Shown piece by piece: positions 6,316-13,580 of a stretch of DNA of 27,883 nucleotides; the stretch's first letter is position 1; each line of letters begins with the position of its first letter. The notes beneath the pieces are model-generated. The model worked only from the letters and a program-made list of their open reading frames with translations, did not search any database and was not told the origin of the DNA. A program made the position numbers and the translations under genes. The stretch covers positions 1-27,883 of the IMG/VR virus record IMGVR_UViG_3300017706_001436. One strand, written 5' to 3'. Origin of the DNA: a virus.

Positions 6316-8360
6316 GACTTGTAGTTGATGTAGAAAACACAATCACCAAACGAGAGAAGAAGAACATCCTTGATCCGTTTGAACCTGGACTTGAGCTTGT
6401 GCAAGTAGGTATGCAGAATGTAGACAACACTGACGAGACATACCTGTTCACACTTAACCATAAAGAAGATCAAGATGTGGGTGGCTCAAGAGCTAAGAAC
6501 ATACAGATCATACTAGATAACACAACTCTCTTGATAATGCACAATGCACAGCATGACTTGATGTGGCTATGGGAATCAGGATTCAAGTATGACGGTGACA
6601 TCTATGACACGATGTTAGCTGAGTATTTGTTACAGCGTGGGCAGAAAGAACCATTGAGTCTAGAGGCATGTGCTGAACGTAGGAATCTAAACTACCAGAA
6701 GCAAGACACTCTCAAGGAGTATTACAAGAAAGGATACAACACCAATGAAATACCTTTACAAGAGCTTCTTTTTTATCTTAGGAGTGACCTCGACATTACT
6801 CGTGAGTTGTACTTTGCCTTGGAACAAGACTACGCCAAGCCAGAAGCAGAGTCCTTACATAAAGTCAGAAGTATTACCTTCCGCACCTGTAAAGCCCTTA
6901 CCAGAATGTATATGTCAGGATTCAGGGTGGATAGAAACACCTTACAAGAAGTCCGACTAGAGTTTCAACAAGAGAAAGTTCAGATAGAAGACAGGCTACA
7001 ACGCAAGACTCGTGAGCTTATGGGTGACACACCTATCAATCTCAACAGCCCAGAGCAAGCATCTCAAGTTATATTCAGTAGACGTGTGCACAACAAGAAA
7101 GAATGGGCTGACTTGCTTGAATACACTAAAACAAAGAAAGAGTTTGAAACAGTAATAGAAGAAAACAGTTCTGTCATTAGAAAGACTAAAGCATCTACTT
7201 GTCCTGAGTGTAATGGACGTGGCTTAGTACACAAGTTGCGTAAGGATGGTACACTTTACAAGCTACCAACTAAATGTAAGCCATGTGAGGGTAGAGGTTA
7301 TCATCTAAAAGAAATTAACGTAGTAGCAGGGTTGTTATTCAACCCACCAAGTAAGAAGTGGGTAAGCGCAAATGGTTTCAGTACTAGTAAGGGCAACCTT
7401 GAAAGTCTTATGGCTACCGCTACAAGCAACGGCATGGAGTCTGCTCTTGATTTCCTTACTGACCTTAAGCGTTTGTCTGCTATTAGCAGTTACCTTAGTA
7501 GCTTCGTGGATGGTATCGACATATATACCAAGCCCAACGGATTCCTACACGTTAACCTTACCCAAAGTGTTACCAGTACAGGTAGATTTTCTGGACGCAA
7601 TCCCAACATGCAAAACATGCCAAGAGGAGGTACATTCCCAGTGAAGCGTGTGTTCATATCACGATGGGAAGGTGGACAGATAATGGAATGTGACTTTGCT
7701 CAGTTGGAGTTCAGAGTTGCTGCATTCCTCTCACAGGACAGCACAGCCATGCAGGAGATCGAAACAGGATTTGATGTGCACTCCTACACTGCAAAGGTTA
7801 TCAGTGATGCAGGACAGCCTACAGCTAGACAGGCAGCAAAGGAACATACCTTCGCCCCACTCTTCGGAGCTACAGGGTATGGCAGACCCAAGGCTGTAGC
7901 CGCATACTACAAACACTTTAATGAGAAGTATGAGGGTGTAGCTGCATGGCACGAAGAGCTAGCAGATGAAGCTGCTAACTTTGAAAAGATTACTAACAAA
8001 AGTGGAAGACAATATGCATTTCCTGGTGTTACCAGAAGAGCGAATAATAGTGTGACACACTTCACTATGATTAAGAACTACCCTGTCCAAGGATTTGCTA
8101 CAGGTGACATCGTACCTGTTGTACTACTAGAGTTTGAGCGATTGCTTGAGCCGTTACATTCATGTTTAGTCAATACGGTACATGATTCTATGGTGATAGA
8201 TGTACACCCTGATGAAGTAAAAAAAGTTTTGACTATAGTGAATACTATTAACTCTAATCTAAACTGTGTTATAAAAGACGCATACGATGTAGAAATGAAT
8301 GTGCCTTTATTATTAGAAGCTAAAATAGGAAAGAATTGGCTTGACACAGTTGATGTTTAG
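6312..8360 (+). CDS. polA: family A DNA polymerase with exonuclease and DnaJ-type zinc insertion
   Basis: This 682-residue replicative polymerase has an intact 3'-5' exonuclease at about 1-190: D6/E8, NAQHD with D82, and YLRSD with Y155/D159. A zinc insertion at 297-330 has two CxxCxGxG motifs (C297, C300, C322, C325). The palm and fingers follow: motif A CDFAQLEFR (D461), motif B R506, K510, F514, F518 and motif C VHDSMVID (D625). The zinc insertion between exonuclease and polymerase is the known hallmark of HMO-2011-type phages; DnaJ itself has four such motifs. Two stretches use C-ending codons unusually often. A promoter-like sequence overlaps the 3' end. Confidence 0.95.
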   Translation: MRLVVDVENTITKREKKNILDPFEPGLELVQVGMQNVDNTDETYLFTLNHKEDQDVGGSRAKNIQIILDNTTLLIMHNAQHDLMWLWESGFKYDGDIYDTMLAEYLLQRGQKEPLSLEACAERRNLNYQKQDTLKEYYKKGYNTNEIPLQELLFYLRSDLDITRELYFALEQDYAKPEAESLHKVRSITFRTCKALTRMYMSGFRVDRNTLQEVRLEFQQEKVQIEDRLQRKTRELMGDTPINLNSPEQASQVIFSRRVHNKKEWADLLEYTKTKKEFETVIEENSSVIRKTKASTCPECNGRGLVHKLRKDGTLYKLPTKCKPCEGRGYHLKEINVVAGLLFNPPSKKWVSANGFSTSKGNLESLMATATSNGMESALDFLTDLKRLSAISSYLSSFVDGIDIYTKPNGFLHVNLTQSVTSTGRFSGRNPNMQNMPRGGTFPVKRVFISRWEGGQIMECDFAQLEFRVAAFLSQDSTAMQEIETGFDVHSYTAKVISDAGQPTARQAAKEHTFAPLFGATGYGRPKAVAAYYKHFNEKYEGVAAWHEELADEAANFEKITNKSGRQYAFPGVTRRANNSVTHFTMIKNYPVQGFATGDIVPVVLLEFERLLEPLHSCLVNTVHDSMVIDVHPDEVKKVLTIVNTINSNLNCVIKDAYDVEMNVPLLLEAKIGKNWLDTVDV

Positions 8361-8368
8361 AGTATAAC
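8341..8368 (+). promoter_or_regulatory. candidate sigma70-type promoter
   Basis: A perfect -35 TTGACA (8341-8346) is followed, after 16 bases, by TATAAC (8363-8368). It sits at the polymerase gene end, ahead of the only gap of over 40 bases within the replication module, and before the gene at 8405, whose ribosome-binding site is AAAAGGAAG. Placement supports a real promoter, but the match is by eye and the last -10 base is not consensus. Confidence 0.5.
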
Positions 8369-8404
8369 TAACCATCTTTAACTTTAAAAGGAAGTAAGTA
8401 AAAC

Positions 8405-9274
8405 ATGAATACAGAACTAGCGATACAAAACGATTTAGGTATGTCTCTTGCAGAGGCAGTAGGTGTAAACCCTCAAAGTGGTGGCGAAAGAAAGACTGCT
8501 GCTTTACCTAGAGTAAACCTCATGCACACTGGTATTATGGGTGAGATTGAAGTTAATGGTAAGCCTATTAAGACTGAGGTTGTACCTGCAGGATCATACA
8601 AGATTACAAAAGGTGAGGATGATGTTGTCTATGCAACTAGTCCTACTGTACGTATCTTTGCAATTAGACAGCAGTGGTCTAAGTGGGATTCTAAAGAAGA
8701 GATGATGATGAAGACAGTTATGGCTAACGATCTTAAGGGTGACTTGAAAGATAACGTTGGTACATTTAATCTAGGTAGACCATCAGGCTACATTGAAGAT
8801 TGGGATAGCGTACCTGAGAAGACAAAGGATCTGATACGCAGTATCAAACGTAAGAAGATTCTCTTTGGTGAGTTATCTGCAACAGGTGTTACTGATGAAG
8901 CAGGTGACCCAGTAGATGATATAACTAATATGCCTTTCTCTTTTGAAATACCACCTTCAAGCATTAAGTCATTAGACTTTGCAGTAAATGCATTAGGGCG
9001 TAAGAACATACTACCTATTCAGTGTACGTTCAAACTAGGTGCTAATGTAGTTGACTCTAAAACAGGTAATAACTTTGCTGTTATAACTTTAGATATGGGT
9101 GACAAGGTAGAGTTAAAACCAGAAGATCAAGAGATTCTACATAACTTCTTGGCATACATAACTACTCAAAACGAATACATTTTAAATGAGTGGGCTGAGA
9201 AGAACAAGGACACTATCTCTGATGATGATGCTGCAATCGTAGCAGAGTTTGTTAATGTAGAAGAGGCTGACTAA
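8405..9274 (+). CDS. conserved phage protein of unknown function, 289 aa (possible single-strand-binding role)
   Basis: This 289-residue soluble protein carries stretches such as EVVPAGSYKITKG, SPTVRIFAIRQQW and NVGTFNLGRPSGY. It ends in a very acidic tail (SDDDAAIVAEFVNVEEAD). It looks like a protein widely found next to the polymerase in marine podoviruses, but I know no proven activity. An acidic C-terminus and a place between polymerase and exonuclease are typical of single-strand DNA-binding proteins such as T7 gp2.5; that role is inference. AAAAGGAAG lies upstream, and the gene ends with a TAATG overlap with the exonuclease. Confidence 0.8.
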   Translation: MNTELAIQNDLGMSLAEAVGVNPQSGGERKTAALPRVNLMHTGIMGEIEVNGKPIKTEVVPAGSYKITKGEDDVVYATSPTVRIFAIRQQWSKWDSKEEMMMKTVMANDLKGDLKDNVGTFNLGRPSGYIEDWDSVPEKTKDLIRSIKRKKILFGELSATGVTDEAGDPVDDITNMPFSFEIPPSSIKSLDFAVNALGRKNILPIQCTFKLGANVVDSKTGNNFAVITLDMGDKVELKPEDQEILHNFLAYITTQNEYILNEWAEKNKDTISDDDAAIVAEFVNVEEAD

Positions 9275-10143
9275 TGAATCACCCTGCTGAACTAGCTGTG
9301 TTTGAATACCTTGGTAAAGCTGTCAAGGGTGAGACAGATATGGCTGAAGACATACGTAAGCAAGTTGCTGCTGATGTTGAGGCTGCACTAGAGAAGCAGT
9401 TCAGTGGTGGGCCTCGTGACAAGTTTAGACTAAGGATGTCCAACATTGGGCGTCCTACTTGTCAGCTATGGTTTGATAAGAATGACCCTGAAGATAAGAC
9501 ACCACTACCACCACACTTCTTGATCAATATGATCATAGGTGACATTGTGGAAGCAGTGTTCAAAGGGCTTCTTCGTGCTGCTGAGGTAGACTTCAAAGAC
9601 AATGATAGTGTTACCCTTAAGCTAAAGGATGGTACAGAAATAAAAGGTGAGTACGACATGGTACTTGATGGTAAGGTAGATGACGTTAAGTCAGCATCAC
9701 CTTGGTCATACAAGAACAAGTTCAATACTTTTGAAACACTAGCTAAGAGTGACAGCTTTGGTTATGTATCACAACTAGTAGGATATGCTGAAGCTGCAGG
9801 TTTAGATGTAGGTGGTTGGTGGGTAGTTAACAAAGCAAACGGTGAGTTTAAATATGTTGATGCAAGCCCTGTAGATAAAGACGAAGTAATAGAAAACATA
9901 GAAGATACAGTGGGTTACATCAATGAGGACAAACCTTTTGAGCGTTGCTTTGAGGCTATACCTGAGACACACTTTCGGAAGCAGACTGGTAATCTAAAGC
10001 TTGGCTCTGAGTGTGGCTTCTGTTCATTCAAACATAAGTGTTGGCCTAATCTACAAACTCGTACTGCTGTTATGTCTAAGGCACAGAATCCTCCAATGGT
10101 AGATTACGTACTGTTGAGTCCTGAGTATGCGGAAGCACATTAA
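9274..10143 (+). CDS. PD-(D/E)XK exonuclease with possible Fe-S cysteine set
   Basis: This 289-residue nuclease of the RecB/Cas4-like PD-(D/E)XK superfamily probably degrades or resects DNA during replication and recombination. The core is visible: D128 in GEYDMVLDG, D137-V-K139 in VDDVKSAS, and a QxxxY motif at Q167-Y171. One upstream cysteine (C63 in RPTCQLWF) and three near the end (C247, C250, C256) match the layout that holds a 4Fe-4S cluster in AddB and Cas4 proteins. It occupies the place where T7 has its gp6 exonuclease. It overlaps its neighbours by 1 and 17 bases. Confidence 0.85.
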   Translation: MNHPAELAVFEYLGKAVKGETDMAEDIRKQVAADVEAALEKQFSGGPRDKFRLRMSNIGRPTCQLWFDKNDPEDKTPLPPHFLINMIIGDIVEAVFKGLLRAAEVDFKDNDSVTLKLKDGTEIKGEYDMVLDGKVDDVKSASPWSYKNKFNTFETLAKSDSFGYVSQLVGYAEAAGLDVGGWWVVNKANGEFKYVDASPVDKDEVIENIEDTVGYINEDKPFERCFEAIPETHFRKQTGNLKLGSECGFCSFKHKCWPNLQTRTAVMSKAQNPPMVDYVLLSPEYAEAH

Positions 10144-10558
10144 AGGTAGGTATCGCAGTGGCCTGGAGAAAGAGGTTGCTGCGTACTTACGTAAGACACA
10201 AAAGAAAGTCAGATACGAAGTACTGAAAGTAGAGTGGGAAGACTTACGTTACCGCACCTACACACCAGACTTCGTGTTAGACAACGGTATTATTATTGAG
10301 ACAAAAGGTATATTTGATAGCGAAGATAGACGTAAGCATCGTGAGATACAGAGACAGCACCCTGAGTTAGACATACGGTTTGTGTTTAGTAATGCAAAAG
10401 CTAAGTTGTACAAGGGTGCAAAGTCTAGGTACTTTAACTGGTGTGAGCAGCATAAGTTTCAGTGGGCTAATCGTGTAATACCTGAAGACTGGTTAAAAGA
10501 AAAAGGTAAAGAGATTACAGTTAAGAAGATAGAACTAAAAACAAAAAGGAAATGCTGA
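10127..10558 (+). CDS. T7 gp3-like endonuclease I (Holliday junction resolvase)
   Basis: The 143-residue protein resembles T7 endonuclease I along most of its length: RSGLEKEV, TYTPDFVLDNGIIIETKG, RKHREIQRQHPELDIRFVFS, AKLYKG. The active-site residues correspond to T7 E20, D55, E65 and K67 (here E14, D48, E58, K60). The enzyme cuts branched DNA, resolves replication intermediates and, in T7, helps degrade host DNA. It starts 17 bases inside the exonuclease gene. The C-terminus is Lys-rich. The family call is secure; host DNA breakdown is inferred from T7. Confidence 0.95.
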   Translation: MRKHIKGRYRSGLEKEVAAYLRKTQKKVRYEVLKVEWEDLRYRTYTPDFVLDNGIIIETKGIFDSEDRRKHREIQRQHPELDIRFVFSNAKAKLYKGAKSRYFNWCEQHKFQWANRVIPEDWLKEKGKEITVKKIELKTKRKC

Positions 10559-10896
10559 TGGGTCATAGTTTAGATAATGATGAGATAGCAATAGTTATAA
10601 GTGCAGTAGATTACACAGACGATGGTAATTGGGATGGTGATACAAATGTGTCAATAGCAATATCACCTGAACACAACTTACCTGAACCTATTATTAATGG
10701 GATAGTAGATGTAGCAACTATGATGTCAGCATTCTTAGATATAGCAAATGAACACCCTGACATATATGAATTAGTAAGAGATCATAGAAATTATTTAATG
10801 ACTTTGGAAGATGATGAAGATGATAATTCTGTTGTAATTAAAGAAGGTAATGTGTATACACTTAACAAATGGTCAAAGACAAAAGGGAGTGCATGA
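10558..10896 (+). CDS. hypothetical acidic protein, 112 aa
   Basis: This 112-residue acidic protein starts at ATG 10558, sharing a base with the endonuclease stop (TGATG). An ATG at 10552 is possible but sits only two bases from AAAAGG, so the later start is better spaced. The product has an N-terminal beta-like part (EIAIVISAVDYTDDGNWDGD), a helical middle and an acidic run (LEDDEDDNS). No family is recognised. The gene is AT-rich compared with its neighbours. Confidence 0.7.
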   Translation: MGHSLDNDEIAIVISAVDYTDDGNWDGDTNVSIAISPEHNLPEPIINGIVDVATMMSAFLDIANEHPDIYELVRDHRNYLMTLEDDEDDNSVVIKEGNVYTLNKWSKTKGSA

Positions 10897-11163
10897 ATGG
10901 AATCTACAATAACATTAACTGGTGATACAACTTTTAATCACGATCAAGTAAACAATCCAGTACACTACAATCATAGTGGCATAGAATGTATTGAAGCTAT
11001 AGAAGCAATGACAGAAAACATGGCAGGATCTACAGCGCCACACGCTGCTAACGTACTTAAGTATTTGTGGAGACATGAATACAAGAACGGCTTAGAAGAT
11101 ATTAACAAAGCTATTTGGTATCTCAACAGGCTAAAGGATCGTTACAAGGAGCTACATAAATGA
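10897..11163 (+). CDS. DUF3310-family protein
   Basis: The 88-residue protein has the features of the phage DUF3310 family: VNNPVHYNHSGIECIEAIE, then NVLKYLWRHEYKNGLEDINK and a final helix with KAIWYLNRL. Members are often loosely annotated as nucleotide kinases, but no kinase motif is present and the biochemical role is unclear. The location, directly before a MazG-like protein and the ribonucleotide reductase, supports a link to nucleotide pools. It starts immediately after the previous stop and overlaps the next gene by four bases. Confidence 0.85.
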   Translation: MESTITLTGDTTFNHDQVNNPVHYNHSGIECIEAIEAMTENMAGSTAPHAANVLKYLWRHEYKNGLEDINKAIWYLNRLKDRYKELHK

Positions 11164-11516
11164 TAACAGCAGAAGATATAAATGCATGGAAAGACATGTA
11201 TGAAATGACATTCGGTGACTATCAGATAGAAGCAAGAAAGACTGCTATCTATCCTGAAGAACACAAGATAGTTTACCCTGCGTTAGGACTCGCAGGTGAA
11301 GCAGGTGAAGTAGCCAACAAAGTAAAGAAGATGTTAAGGGATGGGAAGTTTGACAGAGAAGATGTAGCTGCAGAAATAGGTGACTGCCTGTGGTACATAT
11401 CAGCTTTGTGCCGTGACTTAAACTTCGACATGGGATATATAGCTAGATGTAATTTAGATAAGCTTCACAGTCGTATGGAGAGAGGAACCATTAAAGGCAG
11501 TGGCGATAAGAGATGA
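11160..11516 (+). CDS. MazG-like nucleoside triphosphate pyrophosphohydrolase
   Basis: This 118-residue all-alpha NTP pyrophosphohydrolase carries GLAGEAGEVANKVKK (E47, E50) and a second metal-binding helix EIGDCLWYISALC (E72, D75). The ending NLDKLHSRMERGTIKGSGD is typical of MazG-like phage proteins. These enzymes hydrolyse nucleoside triphosphates to monophosphates; in marine phages they are thought to adjust nucleotide pools or alarmone levels. It is coupled by ATGA overlaps to the genes on both sides, which include the reductase module. Confidence 0.88.
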   Translation: MITAEDINAWKDMYEMTFGDYQIEARKTAIYPEEHKIVYPALGLAGEAGEVANKVKKMLRDGKFDREDVAAEIGDCLWYISALCRDLNFDMGYIARCNLDKLHSRMERGTIKGSGDKR

Positions 11517-11677
11517 AGTTCAACATTAAACTAACAATAGAGATAGACGAGGAAGAACGAATACTACCAATAGTAGCAGAGATGCACGAGGAGGCAGTTA
11601 CTGAGTTATTCCAAGATATTATTTATGATATTGATGGTGCAGTAATTAGAAAGATAGAGGTTAAAAAATATGAATAA
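11513..11677 (+). CDS. hypothetical protein, 54 aa
   Basis: A 54-codon gene bridges the MazG-like gene (ATGA overlap) and the ribonucleotide reductase (8-base overlap). The product reads MKFNIKLTIEIDEEERILPI, then an acidic helix and DIDGAVIRKIEVKKYE, giving a strand-helix-strand pattern. The tight fit at both ends supports it as a real gene. There is no known domain. A role related to the neighbouring nucleotide enzymes is possible but not shown. Confidence 0.65.
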   Translation: MKFNIKLTIEIDEEERILPIVAEMHEEAVTELFQDIIYDIDGAVIRKIEVKKYE

Positions 11678-13568
11678 CTACTTACCAACAGACTACCAAA
11701 GTTTTATACACAAGTCACGATATGCTAAGTACATTGATGGCAAAGGCAGAGAGTCTTGGTCTGAGACAGTGGATCGCTACATAGAAAACGTTGTAGGAAA
11801 TAAAGTAGATGCAGATACTAAAGATGAAATAATGTTTGCTATACTTAACTTAGAGATTATGCCTAGCATGAGAGCTATGATGACTGCAGGTGCAGCACTT
11901 GAGAGAGACAATACTGCAGGATATAACTGTAGCTATCTACCTGTAGATGACCCAAAGTCCTTCGATGAGGCTATGTACATCCTCCTCTGTGGTACTGGTG
12001 TCGGCTTCAGTGTTGAGAGGCAGTTCATTAGCAAGCTTCCCGAAGTACCTGAATTGTTCGAGAGTGATACTACCGTTGTGGTAAAGGACAGCAAGGAGGG
12101 GTGGGCTAAGGCGTTTAGACAAGTGTTAGCTCTCTTATGGGCAGGTGAAATTCCACAGTGGGATGTTAGCAGAGTTCGCCCTGCAGGTGCAAGGCTAAAA
12201 ACATTTGGTGGTAGAGCTAGTGGCCCAGCGCCTTTGATTGAGCTATTCAACTTTGCAGTTAAGACATTCAAGGATGCTCAAGGACGTAGGCTATCTAGCT
12301 TAGAGTGCCATGATCTAATGTGTTTCATTGGTCAGATAGTTGTAGTTGGTGGTGTTAGACGTAGCGCCATGATTAGTTTGTCTAACCTCAGTGATGATCG
12401 TATGCGTTACGCTAAGTCAGGACAGTGGTATGACAATGCAGGACATCGTGCTTTAGCTAACAACAGTGTATCTTATACAGAGAAGCCTGACTCAGAAACA
12501 TTCATGCGTGAGTGGCTATCTCTAGTAGAAAGTAAATCAGGTGAGAGAGGAGTATTCAATCGTGAAGCATCTAAAAAACAAGCTGCAAAGTTTGGCAGAC
12601 GTGATCCTAACTTTGAGTTCGGAACTAATCCTTGTAGTGAGATTATCTTACGCCCATACCAGTTCTGCAATCTTACAGAAGTTGTGGTACGAGCCACGGA
12701 CACGGTGGATGACTTGGATAGAAAAGTCAGACTCGCCACAATACTTGGCACGATCCAAAGCACGTACACAAAGTTCCCATACCTCAGAAAAGTCTGGACA
12801 ACCAACACAGAAGAAGAAAGATTATTAGGAGTAAGTCTCACAGGTATAATGGATAACCCTCTTATGACATCTTCAAACAAAGGACTGGAGAAGACACTTG
12901 AACATTTACGAGAAACTGCTGTTCATACTAATGCTGATTGGGCTGACCGCCTTGGCATTCCACAGTCAGCAGCAATTACCTGTGTAAAACCTAGTGGTAC
13001 GGTATCACAACTTGTTGACTCTGCATCTGGTATACATGCTAGACATGCACTTCATTATATCAGGACTGTGAGAGGTGACAACAAAGATCCACTTACACAA
13101 ATGATGAAGGATCAGCGCATACCTAATGCACCTTGTGTGATGAAGCCTGATACTACTACAGTGTTTAGCTTCCCACAGAAGTCACCCAATAAAGCTGTAA
13201 CTCGTAACGACTTGTCAGCCATTGAGCAACTGGAGACATGGTTAACTTATCAAAGACACTGGTGTGAGCATAAACCCTCTGTAACAGTGACAGTTCGTTC
13301 TGATGAATGGATGGAAGTAGGTGCATTTGTTTACAAACACTTTGATGAAATGAGTGGTGTGTCTTTTCTGCCACACTCTGATCATACTTATCAGCAAGCG
13401 CCCTATCAAGACTGTACAAAGGATGACTACAAAAAACTTTCAGCTATAATGCCAAAAAGTATTGACTGGTCAAAGCTTAGTGAGTATGAACAAGAAGATA
13501 ACACAGTTGGTATGCAAACTATGGCTTGTACTGGTGACGTGTGTGAAGTAGTAGATATAGGAGCATAA
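11670..13568 (+). CDS. nrdJ: class II (B12-dependent) ribonucleoside-triphosphate reductase, monomeric type
   Basis: This 632-residue enzyme reduces ribonucleotides to deoxyribonucleotides using adenosylcobalamin. Active-site residues match the monomeric Lactobacillus leichmannii type: C87 in YNCSY, thiyl C322 and E324 in NPCSEI, C333 in QFCNL (eleven residues after C322, as in that enzyme), and the C-terminal redox pair C620/C625 in ACTGDVCE. It is about 100 residues shorter than the bacterial enzyme. It supplies DNA precursors for phage replication and needs no radical-generating partner, but needs B12 from the host. Stretches near 11937-12125 and 12660-12830 have different codon use. Confidence 0.93.
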   Translation: MNNYLPTDYQSFIHKSRYAKYIDGKGRESWSETVDRYIENVVGNKVDADTKDEIMFAILNLEIMPSMRAMMTAGAALERDNTAGYNCSYLPVDDPKSFDEAMYILLCGTGVGFSVERQFISKLPEVPELFESDTTVVVKDSKEGWAKAFRQVLALLWAGEIPQWDVSRVRPAGARLKTFGGRASGPAPLIELFNFAVKTFKDAQGRRLSSLECHDLMCFIGQIVVVGGVRRSAMISLSNLSDDRMRYAKSGQWYDNAGHRALANNSVSYTEKPDSETFMREWLSLVESKSGERGVFNREASKKQAAKFGRRDPNFEFGTNPCSEIILRPYQFCNLTEVVVRATDTVDDLDRKVRLATILGTIQSTYTKFPYLRKVWTTNTEEERLLGVSLTGIMDNPLMTSSNKGLEKTLEHLRETAVHTNADWADRLGIPQSAAITCVKPSGTVSQLVDSASGIHARHALHYIRTVRGDNKDPLTQMMKDQRIPNAPCVMKPDTTTVFSFPQKSPNKAVTRNDLSAIEQLETWLTYQRHWCEHKPSVTVTVRSDEWMEVGAFVYKHFDEMSGVSFLPHSDHTYQQAPYQDCTKDDYKKLSAIMPKSIDWSKLSEYEQEDNTVGMQTMACTGDVCEVVDIGA

Positions 13569-13580
13569 AGGATAAACATA

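Noticed and set aside
7372-7644. Hydrophobic 90-codon frame in the +1 frame of the polymerase
   Set aside because: It lies in a patch of C-ending and CTT codons that opens the +1 frame and makes it Leu/Ser-rich. Unlike the frame at 6745, it has no coherent signal sequence or lipobox.
12541-12828. 95-codon plus-strand frame inside the reductase
   Set aside because: Explained by the local codon-usage shift; the product has no domain and starts well inside a strongly conserved enzyme region.
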